Assembly (NCBI RefSeq): GCF_000143415.4
Contig: NW_003314425.1
Coordinates: forward strand, 4,899 to 68,898
DNA: 64,000 nucleotides
Direction of reading: 5' to 3'
From: Selaginella moellendorffii
Lineage: Eukaryota > Streptophyta > Lycopodiopsida > Selaginellales > Selaginellaceae
The notes below the pieces were generated by a model. That model was not told the origin of the DNA, searched no databases, and saw only the letters and a program-made list of their open reading frames with translations. This document shows, in pieces, positions 59,033 to 64,000 of the stretch (its first letter is position 1; each line of letters starts with the position of its first letter). Both the position numbers and the translations under genes were made by a program.

Positions 59033-60746
59033 ATGGGAGCTTGCTTCGGCAAGAAAGATTGCGAGGCGACGGCGGCGTGCGTGGTGCCGGTATCGTGCCA
59101 TCCCTACAGGTTTGGCAATGGCGTAGTGCTGCGATTGTTTGGCGTGGAGCTCTGCCCCTTCACGGCCCGGATCCGGATCGCGCTCCTCCACAAGGGCCTG
59201 AGCGTGGATCCAATCTGGGTGCCGCCCGAGGGTTTGCAATCCAGCAAGAAGCTCGAGTGGCTCGAATCCGCGTGCCCGGATGGCGATGTCCCCATCCTCC
59301 AGCACGGCGGCAGCGTCATCTATGGATCCGCCGACGACATTGTGGACTACATCGAGGCCACCTTCCGCGATCCGCCGCTCTTGCTCGAGGGATCGGCCGG
59401 GATGGATGTCCGCGACTGGGTGGAATTCGTGCGAGACGAATTCTCGCCGCTCGTCGGCCAGCTACTCTACGACGCCGATCCGGCAGTCCAGCAAGAGGGC
59501 AGCGCCAAGATCGACACGGCGTTCGCGAGACTGGACAGGGGGCTGTGGGAGCACGGCAAAGATGGACCTTACTTCTTTGGACAGGAGTTTAGCATGGTGG
59601 ACGTCTATCTCATCCCTTTCCTGGAGCTTGTCCGGCCGCTGGGCCTCTTTCGAGGGATCGAGATTCGAGCAGTCCACTCCAATCTCCTGGGCTACTACAA
59701 GCGAATGCCGTTCTTCCCGAGCTACGCTCCCGTGAGGATGGATCCAGACTTGCTGGAGATGTCGGTCTCCAAGGCGATCGACGAGAGAACTTGCCCGGCG
59801 GTGGCGAGCTTGTGCTTGCTCCAGCACCGGAGCATTCTTTTTCACGTCGAGAAGGTGGTGAAGATCTCTGAGGAGCTGGCCGCGACCAAGGTGAACTCCA
59901 GCACCATCTCGCCCGTCAAGGCAGGGCTGGCGATGAAGATCAAGAAGCTCTCGTCCGAGTACTTGCGGCTGGTGGAGCTGATGCAAGAGCACGCACAGAT
60001 GGAGGAGAGAACCATGTTTCCAGTGTTGGAGAACGCGGACAAAGGTGAGTTCTTTCGGTTTTCCATAGAACCATCACAAAGTTTTGGTTTTTCTTTCTTT
60101 TCCTTGCCAGGACTGACCGAGCTTGTGCACGCTGATCACGCTAGAGATTTACCAATCATGAATGGGATTCGCGAGGATCTGAAGTCTGTCCTGGCGTTAC
60201 AACAGGGCAGCTGCGTCCATAATGAAGCTCTGGTCGCGCTAGCAACTCGGCTAAAAGTGTTCCAGGTACTTCTTGGTGGTAGAAAAAATCTCTCTTTTGT
60301 GCTTACGTTTCGATATATCGATCCAGGAGAGCACGCGAGATCACTTCGACGAGGAAGAGCGCGACATTCTTCCTCTGCTCGAGACTGTCGGATTCGGAAG
60401 CAAGCAGCAGGACGCAGCGATAGAGAGCTGCGTGATCATCATGGAAGCCGCGCATGGACGCTTGCTTCCATACTTGCTCCAGGGAATGCCCGCTCACGAG
60501 ATGTACCAGTACTTGAGAATCGTCCAGAAGCCGTTCCAGGATCCGGCTTCGCCGTCGTCACATGTCCTCGAGAGCATGTTTCGATCGCTGCGCAATGCCG
60601 ACGACGAGTATGAGTCGGTGTGGAAGCTCGTCAAGGAGAGGATGCCGGGGCTTTGCAAGCTCGAGGGTGACGAGAAGAAGATCGTGAGCGAGAAGAGAAT
60701 CTCGACGAGTAGCAATCTGGAAGTACACTTTGCAGCAGCAGCGTGA
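59033..60746 (+). CDS. GSTH: Glutathione S-transferase-hemerythrin fusion (GSTH class)
   Basis: Exons 59033-60044, 60111-60265 and 60327-60746; 528 residues. MGACFGKK at the start is a good N-myristoylation signal with a nearby Cys, so membrane attachment is possible. Residues about 29-110 are a thioredoxin-fold GST N-domain (VLRLFGVELCPFTARIRIAL, DVPILQHGGSVIYGSADDI), and about 115-230 a GST C-domain (PYFFGQEFSMVDVYLIPFLE). Residues about 265-480 hold HHE/hemerythrin-like helices with HxxxE and HxxxxE patterns (MQEHAQMEERTMFP, HADHARDLP, RDHFDEEERDILP) able to bind a di-iron centre. I recall that this fusion was described in the moss Physcomitrella as the hemerythrin GST class and is absent from flowering plants. 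Catalytic CPFT may replace the usual Ser/Cys. Role (redox, iron or oxygen sensing) is unknown. Confidence 0.9.
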
Positions 60747-60947
60747 AGAAGAGAGTGAGAACTTAAAAAAAAAAAAAAGAAAACAGTGAAAGAACCTGTG
60801 TGTAGAATACCTATAGGAGTGATGCCGACTGTACATTGGAATCGAATAAATTGCAAAGCTTACTTTTCTAGAACTCCCTGGTTCTTCTTTCTCTTTCATT
60901 CGCTCTCTTCTTAGATAGCAGCCAGCGCTTTGAATCGATCCATCGAC

Positions 60948-62908
60948 TTAGCCCGAGTTTAAGTGACTTGGGGAGCGGTCGAACATAACTCTCCACATGA
61001 AAGCTCGCGACAGCACCATCTCCAGCTCTTGGTGAGTCCATCTCTTCGTTGGTAAGTGCTGCAAGAAAAGCACCATCTCCTGGAAATCTAGCTGCTGGAG
61101 CTGGTCGGTCCACTATAAAAAAGAAAGGAACAGTTTAGAGTCAGGCAGGCCTCTGCGATGATGTGATTTGCGTACCGTCAATAAGAAGCTGGCACATGCA
61201 TATACAAGGTACTCTGGAAAAGCGTCGCCCTCGGCTAGATAAGTATCCCACAGTCTAGAAACCAATGAGAATGGAACCTGCGTGATGGAAGACAAAACAA
61301 TTGAAGGTGAAGTGATTTACAAAAGAATGTCTTACCTCTCTTATCAAGAGGCAATTAAACCACCGAAACGCGAACTGCAAAAAGTCCAGCCCCTGCTCTT
61401 CGACATGCCTGGCTACCGGTTCTAAGCAAAGCACGAGTGTTTGTTTTAAAAGTGAAAACTGGAAAGGTCTTACCATCAATTCGTCGAACCAGCTCCTTCA
61501 GCTTAAAGACAAGCCGCTGGATTCCAGGTTGTGCAAAAGTGTAATGATCCTGGATTCTGTCGAGCAGCTTGGAGAGACACCAGTAGCTGTCTGCTTCAAC
61601 TTGCGTAAGCTTCTCCGGCGAAAGCTTCGACAAGTCCCAGGTTTCCATCTCTCCTTCAAAATGCTCCGAGAGAAACACCACGAGGAAAGGCGTCGCCAAG
61701 TCATTGATTCCCTGGACGTAACCGCTCGCAGGATGTCTCACTGCCCTGCTCGAAAATGCAAACCTCATAAAGATGATACTCGCGAGCTATTTATTCCAGG
61801 TTTACCATATATTTAAGATTCGCTCCAGTGAGGTTTGTATAGTAGGCTGATGGAAGAAAGTAACATCCGGCACCGTCCGTGGAATGTCGACGGCAATCTA
61901 GGGACAATGTAGAAGGCAGCACATACGAGCTAATGGAAAAATTCCGTATTACTCACCTGACGAACGGTTCTTATCTCGTCCTCAGTGCGATCCTCATCGG
62001 GTATGTCGAAAAACTGTGCAATGTCTTCGACGTACTCTTGTCTCTTCATGGAAAGCACCATCTCCCTTCTATCCGTATTGGAAGGCGAATAACCCTGCAC
62101 GCAAAGCTCTGAAGTATATAAACGTGCTTCAATTGTCAATCTTTTCTCAGCTCGAAACAAAGTCATACCAGCAACAGTCTCCAAATCATGGGCCTCATGT
62201 CAGCGGGAACACCACTCCACGAGAGCTCTCTCAAAGCATCTGCGAAAAAAAGAGAACAAGAGTTTGAGAGAGCTGAGTAAGTCTCGTCGAAAGTACCTAG
62301 ATTTACAGTCGAGGCAGCCAACTCTTTCTTAAATCTTGCAACACGAGCAGTGTCTGTAGCTCGCCCACCGGAGCCTGGCCTTGGAGCATCCGCCGAGGCT
62401 TCCCTGCTTGACGATTCTCCCGGTGATCCAGCAGACGATGAGCTTCCAAGCTCGTTGCCATTGATGTCTTGCAAATCCTACAAGCCACGTCGACAGATCA
62501 AAGTTCCATTCTCAAGAAATCCAGAACACACACAAAAAGATAAAAAGAAAACTAGAAAACCATACCCGGTTTCTTCCTGCTCCACTCGAGAACGAGTGGC
62601 CATCTTCATCAGAACTCCTACTCTCCGAAGAGTTCCCTCTCACATTAGAGCTAGAGTCGGCCTTCCGCGACAGTAGAACTTTGCCAGGAAAATTGCGCCC
62701 TCTTAGCATCCTATATGAGAAGCAACAAGGAGAAGCGAATCGAGATGTCATTACTGATGAAAGAAATCGCTCGAAAAGACTCCATACCAGTTCTTTGACA
62801 TGAGGATCCAAGCTCTAATCCTCGAGCACCATCGCTAGGCCCTGCATTTTCATCCACAGTGAGCCGACAAGAACAGGAGCTAGATTCAAACTCCTGGCTG
62901 GGATCCAT
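60948..62908 (-). CDS. TBC-domain Rab GTPase-activating protein (TBC1D22-like)
   Basis: Ten exons: 62908-62788, 62699-62566, 62477-62297, 62239-62169, 62094-61957, 61897-61806, 61745-61474, 61421-61336, 61277-61176 and 61112-60948; 453 residues. The Ser/Gly-rich N-terminus (1-150) is probably disordered. The TBC domain carries the arginine finger IAVDIPR and the glutamine finger SGYVQGIND, plus DMRPMIWRLLL, YWCLSKLLDRIQDHYTFAQPG, QFAFRWFNCLLIRE, RLWDTYL and a C-terminal LDFQEMVLFLQHLPT block typical of the TBC1D22 group. Both fingers are intact, so it should speed GTP hydrolysis on a Rab, probably in Golgi traffic. The join of exons 1 and 2 is the least certain: an acceptor at 62700 keeps frame, but translation could instead begin at the MLRGRN methionine. 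Confidence 0.88.
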
Positions 62909-63035
62909 GATTCCAGATCGTGAGAGCTAGCTCAGTACCTGAGCCTGGAAGTGCCTGGGACGACGATGGCGCTCCTCTTCCCTTGCTGGATCTAAGCGAG
63001 AAGTAAGAACCCTAATAACTTCCCTACCTAAAATA
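62909..63035. promoter_or_regulatory. 127-bp bidirectional promoter (TBC / PTAR1-like)
   Basis: Separates divergent start codons. It has AGAACCCTAATAAC, a telo-box variant, and no evident TATA box. Confidence 0.5.
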
Positions 63036-64000
63036 ATGGAGTGTGGGACGAGGCTCTTGGCGGATCTGGGGCGCCTTCTCGACAGCGATCCCGAAATGTA
63101 AGTGCGCGATCCCGATCGATCGATTCGATCCATGCATCCGTGATCTCTGATCCATCGCGCAGCGACGAGCTGGGATTCCTCCTGCCGTCGCAATTGGCGC
63201 AGCTCCACGATCTTCCAGCTGATACAGTCGAGATCTCGTTTGCCGCCGCTGACACTGATCCGAACGCTGGAGAGGGATCCAAGAGCCCCTGCGATGGCGC
63301 TGGCGCTGGGGAGTACTGTGAGGCTTCTTGGTTTTGGCTGCGAGATCACAAGCTAGGGATCGCAGTGAACGCTTTGAGGCCGCTCTACACTGAAGCACAG
63401 GCGGTGTTCTCGGCATTGCGAGCGGAAGAAAAACAGTGCGGAAGGCAGGAAAATGGCTTCTCGAAGGAAGAAAGTTTGCTCAAGGTCACAAGAGCACTCC
63501 TGATTGTCAACTCGGATTACTCGACCGCTTGGAACACCAGGTATGATCTCTTTTCCTCCTTTTGGTCGTTTGTTTTTCATCTCCAAGCGATCTAAAGTAT
63601 CTCGTGATCTAGGAAACGTGTTCTTGGCAAGTCGAGCTTTTCTCAGTCAGGAATGATCAGTGAGCTACGACTATCCAGTCTTGTCTTGACGTATGCTCCA
63701 AAAAGTGAGGAAGCGTGGGCTCATCGGTACGTGTTTCTTCTCTCTTTCTTTTCTTTCTTTGTTTCTCTCTTCTGGCACTTGAAAAAGTTTTTTTTTGCAG
63801 GAGGTGGGCATTAAACAAAATATTCTCCTCCACTTCCAGCCAAAGCGATGGCATCATTGACTCTGAATCCAAACATGTTGATGCGATTGTCGAGGTTAGC
63901 CGCCGTTTACGTATATATGAGTCGAGTGCCATCTCTTCTCTTATATGTCGTCTTTGCAGAGATCACTCTCACTGCCCGCTTATTCATTCCAATGTGGCAG
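63036..64000 (+). CDS. Protein prenyltransferase alpha-subunit repeat protein (PTAR1-like), 3' cut by window
   Basis: Exons 63036-63097, 63163-63540, 63613-63726, 63801-63894 and 63960 onward past the window end. The first exon encodes MECGTRLLADLGRLLDSDPE. Typical prenyltransferase-alpha repeats follow: VTRALLIVNSDYSTAWNTRK, LRLSSLVLTYAPKSEEAWAH and RRWALNKIF, each with the S/P-x-x-T/E-x-W-x-x-R core. This order and the N-terminal extension fit the PTAR1 family, which pairs with RabGGTase beta to prenylate the SNARE Ykt6 in animals; the plant role is unknown. Exon 5 is the last visible one; the extent of the gene cannot be judged. The phases of all visible joins close. Confidence 0.85.

Overview
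The window is nuclear DNA of a land plant. The best fit is a lycophyte such as Selaginella: genes are packed tightly, introns are mostly about 45-100 nt, and the gene set is plant-specific (IRX10-like xylan synthase, ABI3/VP1, LHT-type amino acid transporters, NEN exonuclease, a CC-NB-LRR gene, a plant-type GST-hemerythrin fusion). The species is an inference. Gene models were built by joining reading frames across GT-AG (twice GC-AG) introns. In nearly every model all junction phases close, and the total coding length is a multiple of three.

Layout. 1-1.7 kb: 3' part of an FCP1/NIF-type HAD phosphatase-like gene. 1.7-11.8 kb: gene-poor, AT-rich DNA with a probable decayed Copia LTR element, diverged repeats and one intronless AT-rich secreted GNA/bulb-type lectin gene. 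11.8-32.1 kb: IRX10-like (+), PP6 catalytic subunit (-), LHT-like transporter (-), DHHC palmitoyltransferase (-), GET3/ASNA1 (+), ABI3/VP1 (+), Miro GTPase (-), eIF2-alpha (+). 32.1-34 kb: rearranged debris with fragments of two nearby genes. 34.0-34.7 kb: intronless carboxylesterase of fungal type. 34.7-37.7 kb: very AT-rich, empty. 37.7-42 kb: dipeptide epimerase (-), then two related genes of unknown function (+ and -). 43.1-49.2 kb: second LHT-like transporter (+) and a tandem pair of DUF604/GT31 glycosyltransferase-like genes (+). 49.4-64 kb: NEN exonuclease (-), RCC1-repeat protein (+), bifunctional nuclease (-), NB-LRR (+), GST-hemerythrin (+), TBC Rab-GAP (-), PTAR1-like gene (+, cut by the window end).

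The genes do not form one pathway; they are unlinked housekeeping, regulatory and defence functions. The shared architecture is notable: divergent gene pairs start only 68-240 bp apart, most promoter gaps carry telo-box motifs (AAACCCTA), and GC-rich gene blocks alternate with AT-rich repeat blocks. The most unusual items are the AT-rich lectin gene, the intronless fungal-type esterase, the chimeric pseudogene cluster at 32.3-33.6 kb, the PD-(D/E)XK-like pair at 39.4-41.9 kb and the GST-hemerythrin fusion.
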